Assembly: GCF_000969645.2 (NCBI RefSeq)
Contig: NZ_CP014222.1
Coordinates: 1,863,740 to 1,927,739, forward strand
Reading direction: 5' to 3'
Source of the DNA: Janthinobacterium sp. B9-8
GTDB lineage: Bacteria > Pseudomonadota > Gammaproteobacteria > Burkholderiales > Chitinibacteraceae
DNA: 64,000 nucleotides
Of the stretch, positions 47,532 through 56,127 are shown one piece after another; the stretch's first letter is position 1, and each line of letters opens with the position of its first letter. The translations under genes were made by a program, and so were the position numbers. Under the pieces are notes generated by a model. That model had not been told where the DNA came from. It saw nothing but the letters and a program-made list of their open reading frames with translations, and did no database searches.

Positions 47532-48434
47532 TTACAGAAGTGGGCGCAAGGTAGCGCGATCATGGTCACGAGCTCGCCCACCAAAGGTGGCCGAAAAGCT
47601 AGCGATAAATGCCCCCAAGAGGAGTGCAACGAACATCCACAGGGCGGAATGCGCGGCGGCCTTGCGCGCCGTTTCGGCCATTGCCTTGCTCTTAGCTGTC
47701 GCCTCTGCAGACGCTTTGGCGGCACGCGCATAGACTTCATCGACTCTATGCTCTGCATCTACTTGGCCAAGGCCAGAGCGCTTGGCAATCAATTGGCCCA
47801 GATAGGCGCGATCTTCAGGGCTGATCCCCCCTGACATCACGCCGCTCATCAGTAGAGCTCCAACCTCGGCGCGCAATGAATCCGACACAGGCGCTGCGGC
47901 GTTTGAACGTAACATCACGCCCGCAAAATATTCGCTTGAATAGATGGATTGCCCCAGATCGGATCGGCCCATGCTTTGTGTATGGATGGCGAGCGAGGGT
48001 GCGCTTACTCCAGCCTCAATGGCGCTACTCAAAACAGCACGTGCGCCGCCAGCGAGAACCGCGACAGTCACCAATGTTGCAAGTGCCCAAGCCAAAAGGC
48101 CATGCGCGGTATCACGAAAATGAACCTCATCGCGGTGTACACCGGCCCATTTCACACGCAAGCGACCCGCTATATACCCTCCAATGCCAGACGCCGCCAG
48201 TTGCATAAACATCAGCCAAGCGATCGTCGGCAAACCCATTGGGCTCGCACTATAGGAGTAAGGCGAGATGGATGACAAACCAAGACCAACACCTAAAATC
48301 AAGAGGATAAACGACAGCGCTGCGGCTACGACGGCCCCTGCTAATACAGCCCCCCAAGCAACGCCAGAGGTTTGGCTATCGACCACAGTTGAATCTGCAA
48401 GGAGGCTATTTGGTGCGAGTGGCTGGGCGTCCAT
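47532..48434 (-). CDS. Conserved hypothetical membrane protein
   Basis: A 300-residue inner-membrane protein with at least four membrane segments: GVAWGAVLAGAVVAAALSFILL near residue 25, one near 70-90 (MFMQLAASGIGGYIAGRL), one near 112-132 and one at the end (LWMFVALLLGAFIASFSATFGG). Gly/Ala-rich helix faces suggest oligomer packing. A long charged, Ala-rich helix (VDEVYARAAKASAEATAKSK) lies before the last segment. Proteins of this kind are found widely beside PRC-barrel genes, but their role is unknown. Its base composition is a little higher in G+C than nearby genes. Confidence 0.8.
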   Translation of the reverse strand: MDAQPLAPNSLLADSTVVDSQTSGVAWGAVLAGAVVAAALSFILLILGVGLGLSSISPYSYSASPMGLPTIAWLMFMQLAASGIGGYIAGRLRVKWAGVHRDEVHFRDTAHGLLAWALATLVTVAVLAGGARAVLSSAIEAGVSAPSLAIHTQSMGRSDLGQSIYSSEYFAGVMLRSNAAAPVSDSLRAEVGALLMSGVMSGGISPEDRAYLGQLIAKRSGLGQVDAEHRVDEVYARAAKASAEATAKSKAMAETARKAAAHSALWMFVALLLGAFIASFSATFGGRARDHDRATLRPLL

Positions 48435-48626
48435 GATGCATCCTTTTTTTGACTATTTTATATACTAGGAAATCGTTCTAAATGGATCGATATCTAATAG
48501 CGGGGCAGCCACACTACTTGCTCGGCCTCGGCCACTTCACTTGCCGATCCATTCTAATTTCTAACTGTTTTTTGATTTAGATTACAGGCCCAAACAAGAC
48601 CACCCACATGACGTGAGCGATTTGCT

Positions 48627-49052
48627 TTAGTTACGGTTCAAAAACGAACCGGGCTCTGTACCATAGTAAGCATGGATGCTCTGCTCCCATGTAGCATCAG
48701 CCATGTTCGGCCAATTGTCCTTGTCGAAACCTGGGGCTTTATCGAGCCGATCTTTATTCACGTTCAGAACGAAGCGCTTATTTACTGGATCGAGTTCCAA
48801 CGCGCTCCATGGCACGGCAAAGAACTTCGTGCCCATGCCAAGAAGCCCGCCAAAAGACAGAACTGCATAGGCAATACGACCGGAAGCCACATCAAGCATA
48901 ATCTCTTTGATCTGCCCCAAATCCTCGTCTTGCTGATTGTATACATTGTTATACACAAGAGTGTTAGCCCCCATCAGCGCAGGTCCGGGGCCAGCGTCAG
49001 CACCACTTTTGTCCTTGTACATGCCATAGACATCACGGTCTGTGTAATTCAT
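48627..49052 (-). CDS. PRC-barrel domain protein
   Basis: A 141-residue soluble protein. The PRC-barrel is seen as ANTLVYNNVYNQQDEDLGQIKEIMLD, then IAYAVLSFGGLLGMGTKFFAVPW and LDPVNKRFVLNVNKDRL. Such stand-alone domains are common in stress-related loci and bind RNA or proteins in other settings. It has a GGAGA ribosome site. It precedes the membrane-protein gene by 192 bases on the same strand and forms a small cassette with it. Confidence 0.88.
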   Translation of the reverse strand: MNYTDRDVYGMYKDKSGADAGPGPALMGANTLVYNNVYNQQDEDLGQIKEIMLDVASGRIAYAVLSFGGLLGMGTKFFAVPWSALELDPVNKRFVLNVNKDRLDKAPGFDKDNWPNMADATWEQSIHAYYGTEPGSFLNRN

Positions 49053-49138
49053 GTTTATCTCCAGTCAAGAGCTCAATTCCTAATGTGACATCGGTATCGC
49101 GCAGTGCGATAGTGCCAATATCAAGTTAAGCCAACAGT

Positions 49139-49151
49139 AAACTGGGGTCTG
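49139..49151. repeat. Right inverted repeat of the PRC/membrane cassette
   Basis: AAACTGGGGTCTG is the exact inverse of 47296-47308, so the three-gene cassette is enclosed by a 13-bp inverted repeat about 1.85 kb apart. A small hairpin GTGCGG-TT-CCGCAC (49151-49164) follows directly. Confidence 0.6.
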
Positions 49152-49192
49152 TGCGGTTCCGCACTTAGAATACGACTTGATGAAGGAGGCGC

Positions 49193-49345
49193 GTGCATAT
49201 TGAAATGCAATCGGAACAAAAACCACGGCAAGTATTATGGGCGAAATTGCCGCGTGTGATCACATCGCTCGTTCAGGTTTACGAAAGTGAAGATGCGTTT
49301 GTGAATACATTGAGGGCTTTCCACTACTTGAAAATGAGCGAGTAA
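49193..49345 (+). CDS. Small hypothetical ORF, 50 residues
   Basis: From a GTG at 49193, three bases after AGGAGG, or from the ATG at 49205, it reads IEMQSEQKPRQVLWAKLP and ends HYLKMSE. The ribosome site is strong but the spacing fits neither start well. The product is short and not recognised. It could be a real small protein or a gene relic at the edge of the cassette. Confidence 0.35.
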   Translation: MHIEMQSEQKPRQVLWAKLPRVITSLVQVYESEDAFVNTLRAFHYLKMSE

Positions 49346-49363
49346 TTAGTTTGCTAGGTCTGA

Positions 49364-49537
49364 GAAAATCGCCCCACTTCGCGCAAAGTTAACGAGCAAG
49401 CCGCCCGCAACCGCCAGCCCTTCCCCGCCATCCGCCTAAGCGACAGCAGCCACTTTGTTCGAGTCGAGGAGCTGGCCAACTGGATCGACCATCAGGCAGC
49501 CGCCGCGCAAAAGAGCTGGCTGCAGAGCCAAGTGTAA
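49364..49537 (+). pseudogene. Remnant of an AlpA/excisionase-like DNA-binding protein
   Basis: After a stop at 49361 the frame is open for 57 codons without a start. It reads RKVNEQAARNRQPFPAIRL, then HFVRVEELANWIDHQ, which follows the AlpA/Xis pattern (FP-x-IRL, then V-x-x-x-E-L-x-x-WI). Phage and island regulators of this type often sit beside an integrase gene, as here. Nothing else is supported between 49538 and 49843. Confidence 0.5.
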
Positions 49538-49843
49538 AAGCGACTTAATCAACGCAAAAAACTTATTAATAAAATCATCTAAATAGACTTTATCTTATTT
49601 TAAGCAACTGCAATTCAATGGCTTTGGACTTATAATAACGAGCGCCCGCATATGCAATTGGGTGGCATCACCCCGAAATAAAAATGGCCATTACATGCCT
49701 GACCACTATTTTTAAGTGGGCATTAAAGCGGGGGTATTACTATATCAGGCGGCGTAAAAAAAATATCTGGCCGCATTCAGCACAAAAAAATCTTCTTGGC
49801 GAAATTAACGCTTTAAACAATCAAAATCTGGCGGGTGATAACC

Positions 49844-50962
49844 TTAGCGCCTATCCCCCCGACCTTCTACCACCACCGATTTAACATCCCGGAGAAGATC
49901 CACGGCTCTTAGCTGGGTATAGCGTTTTAGGTTTTTCCAGCTTTTATGACCAGACACCAGTGCTACTTCCTGAATTTGATAGCCTTGCTCAAACAGCCGG
50001 CTGATGCCCTCATGGCGAAGGTCGTGGAAGTGCAGGTCTTGAATACCGGCCTTGCTGACAATGCCGCGAAAAGCCACACCAACAGATTCGGATTTATAGG
50101 GGAAGATAAAGTCGCTGGTACGAGGCTGCGCCTGGATGATGCTTAAAGAAGTACCGAGCAGCGGCACAGCTTGGTCATTGCCGATTTTCTTCTTTGGGTC
50201 TTTTCTATCCCGAATCAGTATGGTGCGATTTTTCTCGTCTAAATCACTCCATTGCAAGCGGGTGATCTCACTGCGGCGCATGGTGGTTTCAATCGCAAAG
50301 CGCACCAGATCAGCAATGGGGATTTGCCTGAAATGTTCGGTGGCTTTTGCGCCAGCCAGAATCAAACCTAATTCTGAATCCTGCAATCGTCGCTCGCGCT
50401 CAACAGAGCCGCTAATCATGCCCTTTTCTTTTAGGTATTCATTGGCCAATGAATACTGAGCAATATCCACATCTAATTTGGCAAATAATTTGGCTTCTTT
50501 TAATACACAGCCCAAATAAATAATATCTTGCTGAATGGATTGCGGCTTTACGCCAAATGATCGGCGATGGCGGACATAATCAATAATCTTATCGGCGGTT
50601 AACTCCAAAATAGCCACGTCAGCCATAGGGGAGCGAGCCAGCACATTAAGCACGCTGCGCTTAGACGCCCATAGGTGTTTGTCTTTCTCAAAAAACTCGA
50701 TGTATTTGCTAATTAAATCTTTAAGAGTTAAGCCTTTTAATTTGCGCTGGGCAATAGCACCTTCCCCACGCATTTTCTCGGTCAGCAGCTCCGCCCACTC
50801 CTCCGCCAGGCGTTTGGCCTGTGCCTCGGCACGAATGCCCACCCCTGCGGCAAGAAAGCTTCTGGACTCGTTCAGCAGTAGCTTGCCGCCCCGCTTAAGC
50901 CTCACCTGCGCCTGATAAGAAACAGAACCATCTTTGTTTTGTAAGCGAATAATTGAGGCCAT
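49844..50962 (-). CDS. Tyrosine-type site-specific integrase
   Basis: A 372-residue recombinase of the phage integrase family. The N-terminal part (SIIRLQNKDGSVSYQAQVRLKRGG) is an AP2-like arm-binding domain, followed by a SAM-like core-binding domain and the catalytic domain. Catalytic residues are Arg in TTMRRSEITRLQW, His and Arg in FHDLRHEGISRL, His in VSGHKSWKNL and the nucleophile Tyr in LKRYTQLR. I start at MASIIRLQ (50962). No attachment-site tRNA, transposase or phage structural gene is nearby, so the element it served is lost or very small. Confidence 0.9.
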   Translation of the reverse strand: MASIIRLQNKDGSVSYQAQVRLKRGGKLLLNESRSFLAAGVGIRAEAQAKRLAEEWAELLTEKMRGEGAIAQRKLKGLTLKDLISKYIEFFEKDKHLWASKRSVLNVLARSPMADVAILELTADKIIDYVRHRRSFGVKPQSIQQDIIYLGCVLKEAKLFAKLDVDIAQYSLANEYLKEKGMISGSVERERRLQDSELGLILAGAKATEHFRQIPIADLVRFAIETTMRRSEITRLQWSDLDEKNRTILIRDRKDPKKKIGNDQAVPLLGTSLSIIQAQPRTSDFIFPYKSESVGVAFRGIVSKAGIQDLHFHDLRHEGISRLFEQGYQIQEVALVSGHKSWKNLKRYTQLRAVDLLRDVKSVVVEGRGDRR

Positions 50963-51104
50963 AAGTGGGTAAGTGCTATCTCTGTTTTTTGATGCCTCAA
51001 GATAGCACTCAGCTAGCACTTTTCCTAACCTAACCCCGCTTTAAGTGCCTTTTTACCGTAACAACACCGGATTAGTGCTAATTATGGCCGCAATAAAATC
51101 CGGG

Positions 51105-51140
51105 CAAAAATAAGGCGTTGATCTCACTCAACGCCTTATT
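51105..51140 (-). terminator. Rho-independent terminator of the M13 peptidase gene
   Basis: AATAAGGCGTTGA (51109-51121) pairs exactly with TCAACGCCTTATT (51128-51140) around six bases, with an AAAAA run that gives T residues on the minus strand. It starts 12 bases after the peptidase stop. Confidence 0.9.
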
Positions 51141-51151
51141 TCAAGCCATTC

Positions 51152-53161
51152 TTACCAGATACGGATGCGCTCTTTGCTTGGCTTATACATCGCGTCGCCT
51201 TCCTTTACGTTAAAGGCTTTATAAAAAGCGTCGCTATTCACTGCTGCGCCATTGGCGCGGAATTGGCCGGGGCTGTGAGGATCGGTGAGTAGTAATTGTA
51301 GGGTCATGGGCTCACGCATTTTGCTGGCCCATACTTGGCTCCAGCCTAAAAAGAAACGCTGCTCGCCACTATAGCCGTCAATTTTGGCAGAAGGCTTGCC
51401 TGCTAATGACAATTGATATGCCTTATAGGCCACTGCCAATCCGGACAGATCGGCGATATTCTCTCCCAAAGTTAATTTGCCGTTCACATGTTTGCCTGGA
51501 ATAGCCTCATAGGCGTCGTATTGGGCGACCAATTTACTGGTTAATGCTTTAAATGCTTTGCTGTCTTGCTTGCCCCACCAGTTTTTTAAATTACCATCGC
51601 CATCATACTGGCTACCCTGGTCATCAAAACCATGTGAGATTTCGTGGCCGATTACGCCGCCAATTGCGCCGTAATTCACGGCATCATCCGCGCTTGGGTC
51701 AAAAAATGGCGCTTGTAAAATAGCGGCAGGGAAAACAATTTCATTCATGCTGGGGTTGTAATAGGCATTAACGGTTTGAGGCGTCATCCCCCATTCTTTG
51801 CGATCAATTGGCTTACCCAATTTATCAAAATCTCGTGCACGCTCAAAAAGCTTGGCGCGTTGTAAATTACCCAGCAAATCATCGGCTTTAATGTCTAGTG
51901 TTGAATAATCAATCCATTGCTCCGGATAGCCAATTTTCACGGTAAATTTAGATAACTTTTCCTGCGCTTTAAGCATTGTTGCTGCACTCATCCAGCTTAA
52001 GTCTTTAATCCCAGTGCGATAAGATGCCATTAGGTTTTTAACCATCACATCCATTTTGGCTTTAGCTTCTGGCGTGAAATGCTTGGCAATATAAAGCTCG
52101 CCCACTGCCTCGCCTAAGCTGCTATTGGTTGCGGCAATGGCTTTTTTCCAGCGGGGCTTTTGCTCTGGTACGCCAGACAAGGCCTTGCCATGAAAATCAA
52201 ATGCTAAATCCACATACGCTTTAGGTAGAGCATTGGCATATTGATCTAAAGTTTTAAATTTCAGCCATACTTTTAATGTTGCCAATGGTGTTTTAGCAAT
52301 AATCTGGCTCATCGCTTTAATATAACTAGGCTGAGAAACCACAACTGATTCTGCTTTGCCTTGCACGCCCATCGCTTGCCAATATTCATCCCAAGCAAAA
52401 TCAGGGGCAAGTGTTTTTAACTCAGCCAATGTTTTTTTATTATAGGTTTTTTGCGGATCACGGTTTTCAACCTTGGTCCATTGCCCTTGGGCTAGCTCAG
52501 TTTCAAAAGCCAGCAAAGCCGCAACATCAACTTGTGATTCACCCGACAATTTTAATAATCGCTCAAAATAAGTTGCCAATGCTTCGCGTGCGGCCATAAA
52601 TTTTGCATCTGATTTTAAATAGTAATCACGGTCTGGCAGGCTCAACCCAGTTTGATACACATTGATAATATAAGCCGTTGAATTTTTTTCATCCTGCCCT
52701 ACATAAACACCAAAGGGCGTATTCAGGCCCAATAGGCTAAGCTGGGCAAATTGCGCTGCGAGTTCTTTTTGATTTTTTAAATCGGCAATTGCCGCTAATG
52801 TTGCTTGCAAAGGAGCTAGGCCGCGTTGCTCAACCAGTGCTTCGTTCATATAGCTTTGATATAGATCGCCCACTTTTTTTACAGCAGAGCCCGGCGCACC
52901 ATTTTGGCTAGCCGCCGTTTCTACAATACTGCGAACTTGCGCTTCGGCCCGGTCACGTAAAATTAAAAATGCACCATGCGATGGCTTATCGCTGGGTATT
53001 TCGGTGTTTTTTAGCCATGTGCCATTTACGGAATGATACAAATCATCTTGCACCCGAATACTTTGATCAAAACGCTCTGCATCCAGGCCAGAACGAGAAG
53101 TGGCCTGCGCGCCAAAAGCCAGAGTTGCCGCAATAATCGATAAAACGAATTGTTGTTTCAT
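51152..53161 (-). CDS. M13 family metallopeptidase (neprilysin/PepO-like)
   Basis: A 669-residue zinc peptidase with a signal peptide (cleavage after FGAQA), so periplasmic or secreted. The N-terminal lid domain begins near DLYHSVNGTWLKNTEIPSD. The catalytic site is VIGHEISHGFDDQGSQYD with the zinc-binding HExxH, and GENIADLSG provides the third ligand Glu. NAYYNPSMNEIVFPAAIL and the C-terminal DAMYKPSKERIRIW are family blocks; the Trp ending is typical. It degrades short peptides. It is monocistronic. Confidence 0.95.
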   Translation of the reverse strand: MKQQFVLSIIAATLAFGAQATSRSGLDAERFDQSIRVQDDLYHSVNGTWLKNTEIPSDKPSHGAFLILRDRAEAQVRSIVETAASQNGAPGSAVKKVGDLYQSYMNEALVEQRGLAPLQATLAAIADLKNQKELAAQFAQLSLLGLNTPFGVYVGQDEKNSTAYIINVYQTGLSLPDRDYYLKSDAKFMAAREALATYFERLLKLSGESQVDVAALLAFETELAQGQWTKVENRDPQKTYNKKTLAELKTLAPDFAWDEYWQAMGVQGKAESVVVSQPSYIKAMSQIIAKTPLATLKVWLKFKTLDQYANALPKAYVDLAFDFHGKALSGVPEQKPRWKKAIAATNSSLGEAVGELYIAKHFTPEAKAKMDVMVKNLMASYRTGIKDLSWMSAATMLKAQEKLSKFTVKIGYPEQWIDYSTLDIKADDLLGNLQRAKLFERARDFDKLGKPIDRKEWGMTPQTVNAYYNPSMNEIVFPAAILQAPFFDPSADDAVNYGAIGGVIGHEISHGFDDQGSQYDGDGNLKNWWGKQDSKAFKALTSKLVAQYDAYEAIPGKHVNGKLTLGENIADLSGLAVAYKAYQLSLAGKPSAKIDGYSGEQRFFLGWSQVWASKMREPMTLQLLLTDPHSPGQFRANGAAVNSDAFYKAFNVKEGDAMYKPSKERIRIW

Positions 53162-53328
53162 TCAAAAGCCCCGTAAATAAGTGTATCGCTCAATTTAAAA
53201 TGGCGATGCACGATAATGAGTTCAAGCAATCTGTGGCATATAATGCCTTAAGCCTGTCCGGGCGTGAAAGAAAAACCAAGTAAAACAATAAAAATGCATC
53301 AGAGACGCCTTATAAACAGTAGATATGC

Positions 53329-53355
53329 TAAAGTTTTTACGAATTACGTCGATAC
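53329..53355 (+). promoter_or_regulatory. Sigma-28 (FliA) type promoter of flgM
   Basis: TAAAGTTT-N11-GTCGATAC, against the consensus TAAAGTTT-N11-GCCGATAA: the -35 is perfect and six of eight -10 bases match. It lies 58 bases before the flgM start. A FliA promoter at flgM fits the known feedback of anti-sigma-28. Confidence 0.75.
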
Positions 53356-53412
53356 TTGGCATAATGACTGTAATAGCAAGTCACACTGGCCCGTGACGAA
53401 GGATGAAACACC

Positions 53413-53697
53413 ATGAAAATCGACCAAAGCAAACCACTGAACACGGCACCAAGCCGTAGCAGTGAGCGCGCCCCAAACACCAGCTCCGCAAGTGCCGAGC
53501 GAACCAATACGGATAGCGTTACCATCAACCCGCTTGCCGCCAAGCTCAGCCAAATCGAACAAAGCTCAAAACCAAGTTTTGATGCAGAACGGGTTGAATC
53601 CCTCAAAAAAGCCATTAGCGAAGGCCGCTTTACCGTGCGCACCGATGCCATTGCTGGCAAGATTATTCAAAGCGCACAAGAACTCCTAGGTAAGTAA
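53413..53697 (+). CDS. flgM: Anti-sigma-28 factor FlgM
   Basis: A 94-residue protein that holds sigma-28 (FliA) inactive until the flagellar hook is built and FlgM is exported. The start MKIDQSKPLN and the C-terminal FliA-binding helices (DAERVESLKKAISEGRFTV, DAIAGKIIQSAQELL) are typical. The long Ser/Ala/Thr-rich middle is expected to be disordered. The next ATG follows the stop codon without any gap. Confidence 0.93.
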   Translation: MKIDQSKPLNTAPSRSSERAPNTSSASAERTNTDSVTINPLAAKLSQIEQSSKPSFDAERVESLKKAISEGRFTVRTDAIAGKIIQSAQELLGK

Positions 53698-54162
53698 ATG
53701 ATCCTCAGCGCGCCTTTAGATGACCTGCTTCATCAGGCAATAAGCAGCATGCAAACCCTGCTTGGCCTATTAAAAGAAGAACAAAGTTATTTAATCTCCA
53801 ATCAGCTGGATTCCCTGCTTGTACTTACCATCGATAAGCAAACAGCTGCTTTTGAAGCAGAGCAGGCGGGTTTAGCACTCAGCCAGTTTTTTGCAGAGCA
53901 AGGCATCAACCCACAAAGTGATATTGATGCTTGGTTTACTGAGCAGCAGCCCAAGGCCTTAGTACAGTGGCACCTATTGCTGGAGCACACCCGGCAGGCA
54001 GCGGCTTTTAATACAAGTAATGGCAAGCTGATCGAGACGCGTCAGCAGCTCATCAATACTTTCATGCAACAAGTGCTTGATGCCAGTCAGAATAGCCCGC
54101 TCTACGCCCCCGATGGCAAGCTAACATCGCTACCGCAAGGCCAGAGGCGCGATCTGGCCTAG
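53698..54162 (+). CDS. flgN: Flagellar export chaperone FlgN
   Basis: A 154-residue, largely helical protein. It starts with a helix (APLDDLLHQAISSMQTLLGLLKEE) and contains DSLLVLTIDKQTAAFEAE, both FlgN-like. FlgN protects the hook-filament junction proteins FlgK and FlgL before export. Position directly after flgM, with zero spacing, supports the name. The last four bases overlap the converging NlpC/P60 gene. Confidence 0.88.
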   Translation: MILSAPLDDLLHQAISSMQTLLGLLKEEQSYLISNQLDSLLVLTIDKQTAAFEAEQAGLALSQFFAEQGINPQSDIDAWFTEQQPKALVQWHLLLEHTRQAAAFNTSNGKLIETRQQLINTFMQQVLDASQNSPLYAPDGKLTSLPQGQRRDLA

Positions 54163-54659
54163 GGATTTTGCGCCAGCAAGCTACGCCCCCCTTCGAAGCG
54201 TTGCGCAAAGTAAGGGCTGGACATCGATTCCACCCTGATCTTTCCCTTTGATGAAGGCGCGTGAATAAAGCGCCCGTCACCCAAGTAAATCCCCATATGC
54301 GAAAACGAGCGGCCCAAGGTATTAAAAAACACAAGATCCCCTGCCTGTAGCTGCTCGGTCGCCACAGGGCGAGCTAGGCTGGCGATTTGCGCCGCATTAT
54401 GCGGCAACACCGCACCTACTGCATTTTTGTAGACAAAACTCACCATACCGCTGCAATCCAAGCCTGCCTCAGGATTATTACCGCCAAATTGATAGCTCAC
54501 ATCCAAAAGGCCCAGCGCATACATGACAATCTCCCGGCCTGCACCATCCGCTTGAATATTGCTCAAGGATTTAGAAGCCGAATACGGCACTTTAGTGCGT
54601 GATGGCGTGGAGCTGCACGCGCTTAAAACTAGAATACTCAGCAATAAAATCTTCTTCAA
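54159..54659 (-). CDS. NlpC/P60 (C40) peptidase lipoprotein
   Basis: A 166-residue murein endopeptidase-type protein. The lipobox VLSAC gives lipidation at Cys15. The C40 domain has the nucleophile Cys in GLDCSGMVSFVY, the His in SHMGIYLGDGRFIH and a second His in the same stretch as the polar residue. It should cut peptide stems of peptidoglycan at the outer-membrane face, like MepS (Spr). It is 20 bases downstream of the GNAT gene. Confidence 0.92.
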   Translation of the reverse strand: MKKILLLSILVLSACSSTPSRTKVPYSASKSLSNIQADGAGREIVMYALGLLDVSYQFGGNNPEAGLDCSGMVSFVYKNAVGAVLPHNAAQIASLARPVATEQLQAGDLVFFNTLGRSFSHMGIYLGDGRFIHAPSSKGKIRVESMSSPYFAQRFEGGRSLLAQNP

Positions 54660-54679
54660 TCTAAATCCTTTAACAAGCG

Positions 54680-55201
54680 TTAGCCATCTACTGGATTTGC
54701 TGGTGTAGCTAGAATCAATTGATAAAACGCTAAATCCAACCAGCGGCCAAATTTAAACCCTGATTGCGTAATCGTACCTGCGTGACTAAAACCCAATTGC
54801 TGATGCAAGGCGATACTTGCGGTATTTTCTGCATCAATTCCACCAATTAAGGTGTGATAGCCCTGCTCTTGGGCTTTTTCAATAAGAAGTAATAATAGTT
54901 TTTTACCCAAGCCCTGCCCGCGATGATCAGGGTGGATATAAATCGAATGCTCAATGGAATATTTATAGGCAGGCCGTACACGAAATGCGCCATAAGATGC
55001 AAAGCCCAATAAAACACCCGCCTCATTTTCAATCCCTAGCACAGGCAAATGATTTGCTTCTTTATCTGCGAACCAATCTACCATACTGGCTAAAGGCCGC
55101 AGGCTATAATCATAAAGCGCCGTAGAGTTAGCAATGGCCTCATTAAATATAAAGAGAATCTGCTCTGCGTGCAGTGCATAAGTACAAGAAACAATCCGCA
55201 T
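54680..55201 (-). CDS. GNAT acetyltransferase, phosphinothricin type
   Basis: A 173-residue enzyme. The beginning (YALHAEQILFIFNEAIANSTALYDY) and the motif A IYIHPDHRGQGLGKKLL followed by IGGIDAENTASIALHQQLGFSHAG place it with phosphinothricin/methionine sulfone N-acetyltransferases. It would acetylate small amino-acid-like compounds. The natural substrate is unknown. Confidence 0.88.
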   Translation of the reverse strand: MRIVSCTYALHAEQILFIFNEAIANSTALYDYSLRPLASMVDWFADKEANHLPVLGIENEAGVLLGFASYGAFRVRPAYKYSIEHSIYIHPDHRGQGLGKKLLLLLIEKAQEQGYHTLIGGIDAENTASIALHQQLGFSHAGTITQSGFKFGRWLDLAFYQLILATPANPVDG

Positions 55202-55230
55202 TATTTACGCTTCGCTCTAATTATTGAATC

Positions 55231-55268
55231 AAAAAAAAACACCTCAGAATCGCTCCCTCGGTGTTTTT
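55231..55268 (-). terminator. Terminator after nagB
   Basis: AAAAACACC and GGTGTTTTT form the stem; on the minus strand it ends in nine T residues. It separates nagB from the GNAT gene. Confidence 0.85.
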
Positions 55269-55299
55269 ATACATACAGCCTTAGAAAACGGCTTTTAGA

Positions 55300-56034
55300 T
55301 CAGGAGTGTGAGCGCTTGTAATCCACATCGCAATCAGTCAGCACAATCACACGAGGATGTGTTTGCAGGAACGATGCAGGCACTTGAGTGGTAATCGGCC
55401 CATTTAAAGTGCGATCCAGAATCTCAGCTTTTTCTGCGCCTTTCACTACCAATAGAATAGACTTGGCATGCAAGATCGAACCCATGCCCATCGTTAATGC
55501 ATGGGTTGGCACATCATCAATGCTATTAAAGAAGCGTTTATTGGCTTCGCGAGTTTCTGGCTTTAAAGTCACTTTATGTGTAAAGCGGGATAAAGATTCA
55601 TCCGGCTCATTAAAGCCAATATGCCCATTATGGCCAATACCCAGAATCTGCATATCGACCAAACCTTTTTGATAAATCAGCTCATCATAACGACGACCTT
55701 CTTCATCCAAATCATCGGCATTGCCATTAGGCACGTAAGTATTTTCCGGCTTAATGTCAATATGATTAAATAAATGGGTTTGCATAAAGCTGCGATATGA
55801 TTCCGGATGAGAAACAGCCAGACCTGCATATTCATCTAAATTAAACGTTGTTACTTCTTTAAAACTCACCAAGCCCTGCTTGTAGCTTTTTACGATTTCC
55901 TGGTAAATGCCAACGGGTGTGCCACCGGTAGCCATACCCAAAATAGCATTAGGCTTAGAACGCACAACAGAGAGTAGTAAGTCTGCGCCAACACGGTTCA
56001 GCTCATTTTGGTCTTTGAATTTATGCAAAATCAT
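55300..56034 (-). CDS. nagB: Glucosamine-6-phosphate deaminase NagB
   Basis: A 244-residue enzyme that turns glucosamine-6-phosphate into fructose-6-phosphate and ammonia, the last step of chitin sugar use. Family blocks are LGMATGGTPVGIYQ, TFNLDEYAGL with the catalytic Asp, LGIGHNGHIGFNEPD with the catalytic His, and TMGMGSILHAK. It is shorter than the 266-residue Escherichia coli enzyme at the C-terminus, so the allosteric end may be reduced. No nagA or transporter is adjacent. Confidence 0.94.
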   Translation of the reverse strand: MILHKFKDQNELNRVGADLLLSVVRSKPNAILGMATGGTPVGIYQEIVKSYKQGLVSFKEVTTFNLDEYAGLAVSHPESYRSFMQTHLFNHIDIKPENTYVPNGNADDLDEEGRRYDELIYQKGLVDMQILGIGHNGHIGFNEPDESLSRFTHKVTLKPETREANKRFFNSIDDVPTHALTMGMGSILHAKSILLVVKGAEKAEILDRTLNGPITTQVPASFLQTHPRVIVLTDCDVDYKRSHS

Positions 56035-56127
56035 GATTTTAGGTATTCCGAAATAAGTAAAACAACGTAGATACTATACGCGACTCAACAAACTTTGTTG
56101 ATGCAAAGCACAACAGAAGTAAAAAAA

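Noticed and set aside
49684-49884. 66-residue frame overlapping the integrase end
   Set aside because: No ribosome site, overlaps the integrase gene and reads as AT-rich noncoding sequence.
49053-51151. A full prophage around the integrase
   Set aside because: No capsid, tail, terminase, replication or lysis genes are present within the window; only the integrase and an AlpA-like remnant.
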